From positions 62,001 to 126,000 of the forward strand of contig JABCPU010000081.1 of the NCBI GenBank assembly GCA_016800925.1: 64,000 bases of DNA. Reading direction: 5' to 3'. The position numbers and the translations under genes are program-made. A model generated the notes under the pieces. It was not told where the DNA came from, searched no databases, and saw nothing but the letters and a program-made list of their open reading frames with translations. Below, piece after piece: positions 12,427 to 24,127 of the stretch. The DNA is from Suillus spraguei (taxonomy: Eukaryota > Basidiomycota > Agaricomycetes > Boletales > Suillaceae). The stretch's first letter is position 1; each line of letters starts with the position of its first letter.

Positions 12427-13236
12427 CATGTCGACCAAAGAATTGAATACAAGATCGGTCAACCGATTGGTTTTGATGGAGATCGTGATAACTCTCGCGA
12501 GTTTATCCAGTCGTGCAACTTGCACTTTGACATCAATGAAAAGCTTTACACCACCGACAAGCAGAAGATCATCTACATAACATCCTTTATGACCGAAAAG
12601 AATGCCAAATCATGGAAAGAACAATTCCTTGAACACGCCCAATCTACCGACACTTCCGGACAAAAAGTTGGTTATGGGACGATGGTGGATTTTATGAAGA
12701 GCTTCAAAGAAGCATTCGAACCAGTGGATACCAGAATGACCGCGCTTACACGCCTTAGAGACCTCAAGCAAGGAACTGGAGATCTTCATACCTATGTCGC
12801 CGACTTTGAGGCACTTGCAGCCAAGGCTCATATCACCGATAACGCAACGAAGATCCAGTTCTTCCAAGATGGTCTTAATTGGGGTATCCTTACAAAGCTT
12901 TTCAATACGGGAGATGTCTCCGAATATTCAGAGATGTTGTGTTGCAATGCGTTGCTATTGACAACGCCCATCATCGGCTTAACGCCATGAGGACCGTCAT
13001 GTTCCACAACAGAAGAAGAAGAACTATGGGAATGCACGGTATATTCCGAACCGTGATTCCAATGCAATGGTCGTAGATCGAATCTCCGACATGGAGAGAT
13101 CCGAATGCATGAAGAAAGGGCAGTGCTTCGGATGCAGAAAGACAGGACACCGCATCCATAATTGTCCTGACAGAAAGAAGAAGACCCCGCTCCGACAAAC
13201 CGAAGTCAAAGGGAAGAAGAAGATGAAGAAACCGTG
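12427..13236 (+). pseudogene. gag of Gypsy element 3
   Basis: Capsid-type retrotransposon gag. The frame shows FDGDRDNSREFIQSCNLHF, then ITSFMTEKNAKSWKEQF and MTALTRLRDLKQGTGDL (12,500-12,800). After a small frameshift near 12,940 it ends with one zinc knuckle CFGCRKTGHRIHNC (13,124-13,165) and a lysine-rich tail, with a stop at 13,234. Gag packages the element RNA in cytoplasmic particles. It looks nearly complete but is broken by the frameshift. Confidence 0.82.
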
Positions 13237-13256
13237 AGACGGATTGTTCAGGATTT

Positions 13257-16200
13257 TTGATGTGGAGAAACAAAGATTCGACGTATGTTTCTCCCAATGT
13301 ATTACTAAGACTTGTACGCGCTGTAGGTGAAAGAAAAGAACTTCGTGTCCCTATCACCCTCCACTCGCGTACTCGCTTGAAATCCGTCGACACCACCGCT
13401 GTTATCGATTCAGGAGCAGCAGGCACATTCATCTCAGAAGAGTTTGTGAAACTCCATCAAATCACACGACGAAAACTCAAAGAACCATTTCGAGTTACAA
13501 CGGCAGATGGAACCTCATAAAAGGAGGACCAATCACGCACTACTGCCTCTAGTGGTCAAGATTGACGATCGAACCATGTATGGAAAATTCAATATCACCA
13601 AACTAGGAAGGAGAGATCAAATCCTCCTTGGAATCCATGGTTACGAGCAATGAACCCAATTATAGATTGGGCTGCTGAAACGCTTGTCCTTTCACGGACA
13701 GAAAATCAGACGAGATCGAAATCGATCTAGAGAAGATCGAAAGAAGAATGGGTTGCCTCAACTCTTCAATCATATAGATGGCAACATTCCCGTCTTCCGA
13801 AACCTTCATCATCTCCATTGAGCCCTGAAGACCAGAACCAGAAGTACGAATGCCACGTACTACAGAACCACTCCACGTGTACAACTCCGCGAGCAGTGTC
13901 ACCGATTCCCGCGCAGAAAAGCGCAAGAATGAATCGAACCCGAGCATCGGGTCGGACAAGAACCTATTGAGCAACGGCCAATAGAAGAACAGAAGCAAGG
14001 AAAAGGAAAACGGAAGAAGAACTCCCAGGGCGAAGCACCAACGTACCAAACTATCCAAGTTCTTCGTTCCCCCGAAAACTCTTTCAGCTTCAATGAAGAA
14101 ATCCCGATAAAGAAGAACCCGTGCCCTCGTTGATCCCAACGAGGATGATGACCAATTCGACACCATGAACGACGTCTGGCATGCACCAGAAGTACGCGAA
14201 ATTTCCTCTTATGAACTAGGAGATGGAGAATTTCTTGTGGAATACGATACCGATGGGATTAGCATGAGGATCATAGAAGAAGTATCCATGGATACACCCT
14301 TGACACGTGATGGAACTTCTCAACTCGAACAATCCTCCAACTACTCCACAATTCCTCTCCTCCTCCGAAATATAGTAACAAAGCTCAGGAATTCGCCACG
14401 GACGAAAAGGAAAAGAAAAAGAAATCTTTCGAAGAATTGGTCCCAGATTATTTGCACGACTTCGCAGACGTCTTTGCTAAAGACGGACTGAACAAACTAC
14501 CCCCGAACGCCCTGGTATCGATCATCGGATCGACACTAAACCCGGTTTCATCCCTCGCACGTCTAAGGTCTACCCGCTATCGGAAAAAGAACGCGCTGCT
14601 GTCAAAACGTTTATCGATGAAAACGTTGCGAAAGGCTTTATCTCAGAATCGAAGTCACCTCAAGCTAGTGGCTTCTTCTTTGTAGGAAAGAAGAGTGGAG
14701 AACTGCGTCCCTGTCAAGATTATCGCTACATCAATGATTGGACAGTCAAGAACGCATACCCGCTTCCACTCCCTATTTCCCTTGTCGCACGTCTTCATAA
14801 CGCACAGTTCTTTACGAAAATGGATATCCGGTCCGGTTATAACAACATTCGCATCCATCCTGATGATAGGTGGAAAGCTGCTTTTACCACGGAATTGGCC
14901 TTTTGAACCGAACGTCATGTTCTTTGGCCTTGCAATTCCCCAGCAACTTTTCAAGCATACATGAATCGCACCTTTCAACAAGAAATCAATGAAGGATGGA
15001 TGGTTATCTATATGGACGATATCCTGATTTTCTCTACACAATGGCAGAACACCGTGAACGGACAGACGAGTTTTGATGAAAATACGAAAAGAACACCTGT
15101 TCTTGAAACCGGAGAAATGACCTTCGATGCAGAAGAAGTGGAATACCTCGGAATGATAATTCGCCCCGGACAAGTTGCTATGGACACCGCCAAGACCAAG
15201 GGAATCTCCGAATGGCCAATCCCGAAATCTGTAAAAGATGTTCGGTCATTCCTCGGTTTTTGCAACTTCTACCGCACGTTCATTTCCCACTATTCTGACA
15301 TCGCCCGACCCCTTATCGATTTGACAAAGAAAGATAAGGCCTTTGAATGGTCAACCGAATGTATGGACACCTTCGAAGAATTGAAACGACGCTTCACTTC
15401 CCAACCGTACTCCGTAACCCTGATCCTTCCCGACAATTTGCCATTGCTACCGACGCTTCGCTGTAGCAACTGGCGGAGTTCTCCTGCAGACTGATGAGAA
15501 TGGTGTTTATCACCCATGTGCATATCTCTCACAGTCTTTGAACCCCGCAGAACGCAATTACCAGATCTTTGATCGGGAACTCCTTGCCGTGATCCGGGCA
15601 TTGAACGAATGGCGTCATTATCTCGAAGGAAACCCACACCCCGTCCTGGTATTCACCGACCATAAGAACCTTCTGTACTTTAGAAGTGCACAGAAGCTCA
15701 CCCGTCGCCAAGCACGTTGGCAATTGATTTTGTCTATTTACGACATCGAACTGCATCACGTTGCAGGTACTAAATTAGCAGTACCTGATGCACTATCCCG
15801 CCGGCCTGATTATGACTCTGGCAAAGACGATAACGAGGACCAGACCCTCCTCCCTGACGCTCTATTCGTTCGTCTTATTGACACCGACTTAAAGGATGTG
15901 CTATCATCCTCTGACCCCTCGACGACCCTGTTTTCAAACGGCGTCTGACGCCCTTGATGGCGTGTGCCTTCCCCTATGAAATCGGCACTTTCTGATTGGA
16001 AGATTGAGGAGAACGTCCTCTATTTTAAAATCGCGCTTATATTCCACCGGCGCATCGCTCCGATATCCTGAAAAGGTATCATGATCATCCTACCGCGGGA
16101 CACCCCGGTAGATTCAAAACTGAAGAACTCGTCAAACGAGAAGCTGGTGGCCTGCATGGGCTCTTATATTCGGAAATACGTTGAGGGTTGCGCCCTTTGT

Positions 16201-17300
16201 CAGCAAATGAAAGCGGATACTCATCCTGTTCGACCCCCGCTCACGCCTATTCCCTCGTCGGCTGTTCGCCCGTTTCCCAGGTCTCTGTTGATCTTATCAC
16301 TGACCTCCCCGTCTCTGGAGGCTTTGACAGTATCATGGTCGTGGTAGACCATGGCCTTACGAAGGGGGTAATTATTATCCCTTGTTTGAAAACCATCACT
16401 TCAGAAGGTGTGGCTAAGCTATTTTTAAAACATGTTTACCGACGATTTGGACTCCATGACAAAGTCATCTCGGATCGAGGACCGCAATTCCTATCTCGCT
16501 TCTCAAAGGAACTTGCCCGACTTCTTGACTACGTCATCGCTCCATCCACGGCTTACCACCCACAGACTGATGGTCAAACGGAAAGGCTAATCAAGAACTT
16601 GAAACATACCTCCGCATTTATTGCCGTAACAACCCTGAAGATTGGGTAGAACACTACCAATCGCTGAATTCGTCCACAACCACCGAAAACACGATGCAAG
16701 AAATGCATCACCCTTCTATTTGATGATGGGATATGAACCACGCGCTATCCCTCACCTATCCCTGATTCATCGTCCCCGCAGCAGAAGATCGAGTACGATC
16801 TCTGCAGAAGATAAGAGAAGAAGCAATCGCCTGTCATAACATTGCAATGCAAACAATGGCCGAACGATCCCGAGGAGATAAGTACACCCCATGGAAGATC
16901 GGAGATAAGGTTTGGCTATCTGCCGCAATCTTAGACTTAAACTCCCATCAAAGAATTGGCACCGAAACGATACGGACCTTTCCCGATCATCGATGTCTTA
17001 TCCCCATCACGTTCACACTCAAACTCCCCGCAGTGGAAGATTCACCCCACGTTCCATGCTTCTGTCTTATCATCCTATAGCGAAACAGACGTACACGGCC
17101 GAATTTCCCTGAACCACCACCTGACATCATCGAAGAAGAAGAAGAATATGAAATCGAAGCGATTCTTTCTCACAAAGGAACCGGCAATCGCCGACGTTAT
17201 CTTGTTTCTGGAAAGGATATCATCGGGAGATAACGAATGGCTCCCAGAAAAGAACTTGAAGAACTCCGCTCGAATCTAAATGCTTATAAGAAGCAACACG
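13257..17300 (+). pseudogene. pol of Gypsy element 3
   Basis: Retrotransposon polyprotein in several frames. Protease: AVIDSGAAGTFIS near 13,410. [17 protein letters not shown] (14,690), [10 protein letters not shown] (14,820) and the catalytic YMDD at 15,009-15,020. RNase [18 protein letters not shown] and [11 protein letters not shown] (15,570-15,680). Integrase: EGCALCQQ zinc-finger end (16,180), [28 protein letters not shown] (16,560). GPY/F-like RYGPFPIIDVLSP (16,960). Chromodomain EEEEEYEIEAILSHK (17,130). Stops or shifts occur near 13,520, 14,905, 15,460, 16,170 and 16,640. Confidence 0.9.
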
Positions 17301-17360
17301 CCCTTGATTATTCCCCAGTCAATCAACCGCATTAGCACTTGATCAACTACCAAATTCGAA

Positions 17361-18784
17361 ATGTCTTTCCCCACTGCCTACATCACCCCGTCACTGTTGC
17401 CACCAATGACTCCGACTCTGAAGCAGAACAATACGGAACCCTTACCGCAGAAATCGATAACCAATCCTACATCGAAGCCGCATCCTCTGTCGAGGGACAT
17501 GCCCTCGAAATCGACAGAATTCTCACCGAAAGAGGTGCCTTCCCCGCTCGACTCATCGTTAACATCATCCGCACGCAGCCCTTATCGAAGCCACGCTAAA
17601 GAAACACAGAAATCACACTCCGTCACCGTTTCATTCATCTCCAAAAACGCATTCGTGCTTACGCTATGCTGTTGCTTCCCGATTCTTTAAGAATGATGTT
17701 GAAGAAGCTATTCACATCATTGCCGAACGTCGAGCAGGCGTTGCTCGACCTCCCTCTCCGCAAGGAAATACGCCACTTCCTGTCCCAGCACCCCTTCTTC
17801 GCGTTCTATTCTAGTCTTGATGCCTTTACTGGCCTATACACTGCTGTGCAAGAAATCGGGCAACTCACCAACACAGTTGTCGATACCATTCAGCAATCAG
17901 TCGCTGAGACCAGAGCAGCCAGAAACCTAGTAGAAGAAGCCATCATGACTTACAACAAACAAGTGACCTTGCATCCCTCGAACCCATCCCCATTCGAACA
18001 CCAACTCTCACCCCCCATCACGCCACTCTTGATTGCCCTGACTGGCTATATGAACCTGCACAGAAGAGCAGTTGAGGCCGCTAAACTATTAGGATCCCTG
18101 CACGAGCTGGTAACGCTCGGCCCTCGACTTCGCGACCTTCCATATCCACCCCCATGTCTATTCCATCGTCATTCGGTCCTATGGACCCGTTTCACCAGTC
18201 TTAGTAAAAGACTTCGGCATCACTTCCCCTCTTCTCCACTGAACTCTTGCGGCTGCCGAACGAGCAATTACCCCGGACCTCCCCAATCGGCATACACGTT
18301 ATCCCCGCTCAACAAGCGCAGCTTAAGCGAGCAACACCCTTGCCTTAAAACGTATGAGGAAGAATAAGGGAAAGAAGCGCGCCAGATCCACAGTCCCCAC
18401 CCATTATTCTCCATCTCCTTTGCGCCAGTTCATTCAACCCGATGAAAATATGAAGTGCCGATCTGTGGTTTGCTAGGGCATCGTCAAAAGAATTGTGCGG
18501 AATATCAGTGCAAGGTTTGCAGATATTGGTCCCGACCATTTGTCCCTCTACTGCCCTCACCGAGTTGGGCCCCTCCTTCGAGTTAACTTGGAAAGATGAG
18601 GGATTCTATGACGCACTCCAGCTTGGGAAAAGCAGCTTGACGATGAACGCATTCAGCAGAGAAAAGAAGGACTCCAAACGACGCGCTGGTTTGAGAAGCT
18701 AAGTACATGATGAGTGGATCCTTTGCTGATGAAGACTACGAATGGAGTGACGATCCCGTCTACTATGCGAACCAAAGTGATTGA
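17361..18784 (+). pseudogene. 3' zinc-knuckle ORF of Gypsy element 3
   Basis: The same extra ORF as in elements 1 and 2. It starts near MSFPTAYITP and reads on with NDSDSEAEQYGTLTAEID and LEIDRILTERGAFPARLI, then a helical section FTGLYTAVQEIGQLTN and ETRAARNLVEEAI (17,830-17,950). The C-terminal knuckle is damaged here (near 18,450-18,530). It ends with the acidic DDPVYYANQSD at the stop just before the polypurine tract. Not recognised as any named family; its conservation across three copies suggests it was once functional. Confidence 0.7.
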
Positions 18785-18816
18785 AAGTCGGTGACTTTCA
18801 GTATAATAGGGGGTAA

Positions 18817-19290
18817 TGTTACAATCGTACGTGCCCCTATTCATTTTCTTACTTCATTTACCTTGTATATTACATAACATGATCTGACTCATATGCTCAA
18901 CGCATCTGTACTATAGTTGCCTTCCTTCTTTGGATACGCACTTATATTCCCACGTCTCTCTTGGTCTGTGCGCACATATTGGCCTATTTAAGCACAGTGT
19001 ACTTGTAGTAGATTCGCTACTTTAATCTTACTGGGTTTTACCTGGAATCTCCTTCGCTTAGGTCTCCAACCTAAGTCGTCTTGAATCGTCTCTAAGTCTA
19101 AGCACTCCTTAGCCTTAGCCTCTATTCTCGCGGATACCTCTTAGACTTGTCTTTGAGGCTGAACCCTTGATCGTACTCAGAACGCGTTCCTTGTACTTTC
19201 ACCTTGTTCTCTTTTGAACATTGTAAGAACTCCCAGCAGACCGCCTGTGTCTTTTCACTGTCGCTGGTGACGCCATCCCAGTTTGTAACA
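18817..19290 (+). repeat. 3' LTR of Gypsy element 3
   Basis: 474 bp, TGTTACAATCGTACG to GTTTGTAACA, with TATTTAAG near 18,985. It truncates the LINE reverse transcriptase at its right edge: the LINE frame reads into the LTR after KVKNMMEKQGGALD. Confidence 0.9.
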
Positions 19291-20165
19291 TCAAGTGCAC
19301 CTCCTTGCTTTTCCATCATGTTTTTGACCTTTGCGTTTGATTCCTCGTATGAGCGCCCTCTTGCTATTAGCGCTACATCGTCGATGAATCCTAGACTCAG
19401 TTCTCCTTTGCTGGGTCTCGGGTCTGCGACTCGCAGGACTGGTGCGTTGTAGAAGATGAAGCCCATTGGGGATAGCGGACATCCCTGGTCTAGTCCATCT
19501 GACACATTGAACAAGTTTGACTGGTAGTCGTCGAAAAAGAGATGCGTCGTTCTGTTGTCCAGTCTTCGTTTGTACCAATCTACATATTCCTTTGGTATTC
19601 TTGCTTTTCTGAGGTTGTGTAGTAGCTTGCTTGCTACCACGCTCAGGAAGGCCGCCTTTACGTCAAGGAAGAGTAGGGAAACGTGGTTGTTTGTTTTCGA
19701 CGCCCAGGAATCTGTTATGAACTTAGTTAGCAGGTGGAGGGAGTCTACCGTTGATCGTCCCAGTCGACCGCCGAAGTGGGTTGGGGGTAATAGATGGTGT
19801 TCTTCTGCAATATATGTTAGATCGTCGGCAACACATGATGAAAGGATCTTAGCCATCGTGTCTAATAGCGTTATCGGTCTATATGCCTTTGGGACACTGT
19901 AGTCTGGCCTTCCTGGCTTCCTGAGTACGATCGTCGAGGAACATTTCCATTCGTTCGGGTACACTTCGAGGGTGAACGTAGCTCTGTATATTGGTGCCAT
20001 GAATGGTACAAGAAGGTCAGCGCATTTCATGAATACTACGTTGCTTATCCCATTGGGTCCTGGGGCTTTGAACAGTGATAGTTTCGCGATTGCTCTGTGT
20101 ACTTGCTGGTTCGTGATTGGTCTGAATTCACATATTGGAGGGTCGTAGTCGAAGTCCGGGTTCAC
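19291..20165 (-). pseudogene. LINE ORF2 part 2: reverse transcriptase, truncated
   Basis: RT domain with KAPGPNGISNVVF, YRPITLLDTMAKI, HFGGRLGRSTVDSL, FLDVKAAFLSV, GLDQGCPLSPMGFIFYNAP and the catalytic box GFIDDVAL (FIDD in place of the usual YADD). It is cut after the thumb region by the LTR at 19,290; residues read beyond that come from the LTR. No RNase H part remains. Confidence 0.87.
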
Positions 20166-21589
20166 TTGGTCATCGTCTGGCGGCGTTCTGAAGAATACCT
20201 CGTAAAGTAGCTCGCTCTTTCGGGTGTTATCTTGCGTCGTGTTGTCCTGATTGTTTGCCCTCGGGTCTTGGAGGGTTTTGATCCTTGTGTGTATCTGGTC
20301 GGAGGGTCGTTTGCTACGTATCTATGAAAGGTCCATACTCCTGTGAATGTCAGTTCCTCTAACCATTCTGTCCAATGGTTTGTCTTCGCTCGCTTGATAC
20401 TTTCTGAGAATCGGTTTCGTGCGATTCTATATTCCTCGTGCACTGGGTCGTTTCGTCTCGCTAATTTCTTTCTTGATATCCTTCCTAGTTTGTGTGTTGC
20501 TTTTCGTTCGGTGTCCAGTTCCTTCGACCACCATCTCTTCGCGTACGGGGATGGTTTGGTCTTCGGTACGCACTTCTCTACTGTTTCGGCGATGCTTGTT
20601 GTGAGTGCCTTGAACGCCTCGTCGAACTGTTCTCGTGTCTTGATTTCCGTTGCCTGTGGGATGTCGTCTAGTTTAGTTTCAAGGACCTCCCGGAACTCTT
20701 CCCAGTCCGTGTCTCTGAAGTTGCGCTTGGGGCTGGTTTCAATTCGTTCTGGTTGGAGGTTGATGGTACTAATTATGGGGAAATGGTCAGTTACTACTGG
20801 GCGTAGCTGGTACTCTACACTGCACTGTGTGAACGAGTGCTCAAGATCTGCTGAACAAAATACATTGTCTGGGCGTGTTAAGTTTTTGGTGTTTGATGCC
20901 TCTAGAGTGGCTATGTTTGGGGGGAGAACCTGGACTAAGTTATATAGTGATAGAAGGTTTATCAGTACTCCTGCGGCGTCTAAGTTCGCCGCGGTGAAGA
21001 GATGTACATTATGTTGCATTTCCCACATTGGGTGGTGGCGATTGAAATCGCCTAGCCAGATTATATGTTCATTATATACAGTGTTGTCGCCTTGAGCGAT
21101 TCGCTGCTGCGTGCGATGTCTTTGGGAGTTTCGTTCAGACACCATGTGCCTCTCCATGAAGTGGAGTGTGCTATCGCTATCGCAGGGGTTATATATGTTG
21201 TAGATACGCACCTTGCCGAAAGCCCCCGTTAGCTCTATCGCCATAGCATTCGCTGACTTGAGTGGTATAATGTGCCAATTGTTTTTCGATAGTCTCTTGT
21301 TGACTAGGATTATCGTCTGTGATCGTCCTGGGTTTGCGTGGTGGTCCGTTGGGTAGATTACGTCCCAGAACTGTCTTAGATTGGAGGCGTTAGCAAGATT
21401 CATGGGGTTGAGATATGGTTCTTGGATGCACGCTATATCGTATACGTGCGGGTTTAAGTTTTTCAGCATGTGCTCCCATGCGTTGTTGGATTTCCGAAGG
21501 TTTTGCTGCCAGATTTTCAAGTCTTGGCGTTCTTGGTGTGTGTTGTCGGCGTCATCCATCACTAGTTTCCGGCATGGTCCTGGTCCCAC
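20162..21589 (-). pseudogene. LINE ORF2 part 1: AP endonuclease domain
   Basis: A 475-aa frame of the exonuclease-endonuclease-phosphatase fold. Visible motifs: LKIWQQNLRKSNNAWEHML, IACIQEPYLNP (metal-binding Glu), IIWLGDFNRHHPMWE (GDFN-H), and VTDHFPIISTI (SDH-like catalytic end). This enzyme nicks target DNA to prime reverse transcription. It ends in a TGA at 20,162-20,164, and RT continues in another frame, so one frameshift separates the domains. Confidence 0.87.
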
Positions 21590-23259
21590 CCTCTTTGTGG
21601 GCTGTAGGGTTCGTGGAGGGAGCCGTAAGGGGAGCTAGACCATCTTGGAGGTGTTGATTGCGTTTCGGTCTCTTCTTGGGTGGGTAGTTTCCATTGTGTT
21701 CGGTGGTCTGCTTGAGGTCTTGTCATCTGCCATGCTTCTGGGATTCGGGATTGACCTCCCAATGGGATTCGGTTGGTGTTCCTGTTGTTGAGGTTCCGTT
21801 CCTCGCGTTCTTGGTTGTTGTTGTTGTTGTTGGTGGGCCGTCCATGTTCCGCTCTGTTTCTTGGTGGTGGGTATCGTTGTGGTTGATGATCCTCCGTCGC
21901 TTGCTGCCATATTGGGGCTGTCTCGTTGTTCTCTTCAAAATTTTGACTCGTTAGTGGTTCCCAGGTAAGAGGGTCTTCTGTGAGGAAAAATCGGTACTTA
22001 GCGTCTTCATTGCGGTTCTTGTGTCCATCCCACTTCTTCGTGAACGTCGGGCATTGTCGACTCCAGGCCGCGTGGCCCTTCACTTTGCAGTTCCTGCAGA
22101 AGAACTCGTTTTGGTCTGTGACTTGGCACGTGGCTGTTCGGTGGTGTTCCCCGCATGTACCGCACGTCTCCTGTTCCTGTGGGCATTCTGCGGCCATGTG
22201 AGTGTTTTTGAACGAGTGGCATTTGAGGCATCTGGTTGGTTCTGGTATTAGCTTTCTTCCATATACTTTCTTACCTTCGATTGTCAGGCCGAACTTGATG
22301 GCTTGATTTGCTCCCTCCTTGGAGTTAAAGGTCACTATTATGTGGGCTGTTCGTTGTCCTGGTTTGCGCCTTGCTTCCGGTTTGATGTATCACGCCTTGC
22401 TAATCGTTTTTGGTTTCAAGCCCGCCTTCTTCTCGACGTCCGCTAGTGCTGCTGGGTTGTTGGGTACAAAGGTTACTGGTACATTTTCCACTATAACATT
22501 GTGCGTTCGCTCCTTGATCACTATTTCCGCTCCGAAGTGTTCCAGGAAGTATCCTCGGTTTGCTGCCACGTTGAACCACTCTGCTGCCTCAGGTGAGTTG
22601 AGCTCGTAAAGGACTCCTCCATGAGGGAGACGGCGTGCTGAGATGAAGTTGATTGATGTTGGAAGTACGACTTTCTCCTTTGACATTTGCTCCACTGCTA
22701 AGGTGGCCTTTGCTACTAGTTGCGCCTCCATTAGGTCTTTCAGAGAGTTGGCGAAGAGCTGTGATCGTCTGTCGACTAGGATCTGCCTTGCCTGTGTCTC
22801 GCTTCTCGCTAGTACCTTTGTTAGTGGGGCAGGGATGTTAGTTTTGGCTGCGTCTGCAAACGTTCGTGGTCCGTCAGACCGTTCATCACTCGTTCTTTGT
22901 GGCGTTGTGCTCTTCATGTTTCCAGCTATCTTTCCCAAATCTTCCGCTGATGATTTCAAGTTGGTGCGTACCTCCGTCATCGACTCTATTGTTTTCTTTT
23001 GCGCGTCTATTGTTTCTGTTAATGTCTCGACTTTCTCGTCTAGGGTCGCAATTGGTCCGCCTATTAGGGTTTTGACTTTTTCTATGATGTTTTCCGTGTT
23101 TATTTCCGTATCGACTTCCTGTATTATTAGTGCAATTGCTCGTAGTATGTCAGTATGTGTGGCGCCTAGATTTGCTGTGATACTAAATTCGAATAAAGCT
23201 ACCGAGATTGATTGCAACATGCTACCGGCTGTTGGCATTACGAGACCGTGCATGGACAA
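21562..23259 (-). pseudogene. LINE ORF1 (gag-like RNA-binding protein)
   Basis: Two frames, 23,259-22,390 and 22,335-21,562, separated by one shift near 22,360. The first part is helical (TLDEKVETLTETIDAQKKTI) with AIALIIQEVDTEIN upstream. It leads to a domain with YGRKLIPEPTRCLKC and then three cysteine knuckles: CLKCHSFKNTHMAAEC, CGTCGEHHRTATC and CRNCKVKGHAAWSRQC (22,230-22,050). The tail is Asn/Gln/Arg-rich. ORF1 proteins of Tad/I-group LINEs coat the element RNA. Confidence 0.82.
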
Positions 23260-23606
23260 GATTTTTCATGCTGTGTTCAGGTTGACAACATCTGTCTTCG
23301 TTCCTGTGCCCAATATGTGGTCTTGTATGGGTCTACTGGTTGAAAGCAAAGGTTTATCAGCTGCTGTCCGTCGGTTGGCCCTACCTGTGGTTGTCGTGGT
23401 GACCGGGCTCGTTGAGTTGATTGTTGGCATTTTGTTTGCTTTGTTGCTTCGTTCTTGGTTCTTGGTCTAGAATTTTGGCGGTTTGTCTGGTGTCCTGGTG
23501 ACCGCTGGGGCGCCTCTGGGCGTCCTTAGCGCTGTTGAGCGCGTTGTCGGCGGTTGGTTTCCGGGGTCCTAGTCGGGGTGCCACCTGGTTCAGGTCCAAG
23601 AAGCGA

Positions 23607-24127
23607 TTACTGATCTGCTGCGCATTAACTAATAGACTTCCATTACACTTCGTACATAGCCCTCAGTCCCGGACTTGTTGATTATCCGTATTAGATACTT
23701 ACAGTATATAAATCACTTGTAGATCTTCATAGAACCTTAGTTCAAATATCATCTTAGATTCTGCTCATTCTGCTTCCTTTGGACTTGAGTCACTTTCCAC
23801 TCTAGTCATCTTCCAAGACTTGGGATTGATTCCTTTAAAGTCTATATCTCCGACTCTATCTTCAGATAGTCTACCTCTGTCAGTTTCTAGTTAGGAACTT
23901 GTTCCAAAGCTAGCCATAATCCTCGTTCCATCCCTACACTCCGGATAACCTTCAGATGTACCATATCCAATACCTTCGGAAGTCCAGATCCACCACGCAA
24001 CTCCTTCCAGATCTTCAGACGTATACCTACTCCCTGAAATAAGGGGCATTACTTGAGAAAGGGGCACAGTGCACGAACTGAGGCCAAAGCCCTTTGGATC
24101 CTTCACCCTTTGAGTACGGTCTTAACA
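23607..24127 (-). repeat. Partial LTR-A copy
   Basis: Read on the minus strand it starts TGTTAAGACCGTACTC at 24,127 and matches LTR-A positions 1-521 (compare 1,277-1,797). It stops at the LINE 5' end, so the last 230 bp are missing. Confidence 0.87.

Larger units (their letters stand above)
11759..19290 (+). mobile_element. Ty3/Gypsy element 3 with both LTRs, plus strand
   Basis: A 7.5-kb chromovirus-type element with 5' LTR 11,759-12,233, 3' LTR 18,817-19,290 and polypurine tract AATAGGGGGTAA just before the 3' LTR. Internal order: gag, protease, RT, RNase H, integrase, chromodomain, extra zinc-knuckle ORF. The flanking 5-mers are GATTC on the left and TCAAG on the right, which do not match. 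Either one side was rearranged after insertion or the two LTRs come from different copies. Several frameshifts and stops are present. Confidence 0.92.
19291..23606 (-). mobile_element. Tad-like LINE (non-LTR retrotransposon), 3' truncated
   Basis: Minus-strand element with a gag-like ORF1 (zinc knuckles) and an ORF2 with apurinic endonuclease then reverse transcriptase. The 5' end lies near 23,606, where LTR-A sequence begins, so the LINE probably inserted into that LTR. The 3' half (RT C-terminus, any RNase H, tail) is missing at 19,291 against the Gypsy LTR. The remaining part of LTR-A beyond the LINE is also missing, which implies a deletion or exchange. Confidence 0.87.

Noticed and set aside
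3634..19294. TCAA on both sides as a target duplication of one giant Gypsy insertion
   Set aside because: Only 4 bp match and they are out of register (GTCAA against TCAAG); the two flanks belong to different elements (Harbinger and LINE).
20343..21095. 250-aa plus-strand ORF
   Set aside because: It is antisense to the LINE endonuclease, which has clear family motifs.
22643..23470. 275-aa plus-strand ORF
   Set aside because: Antisense to LINE ORF1; no motif of its own.
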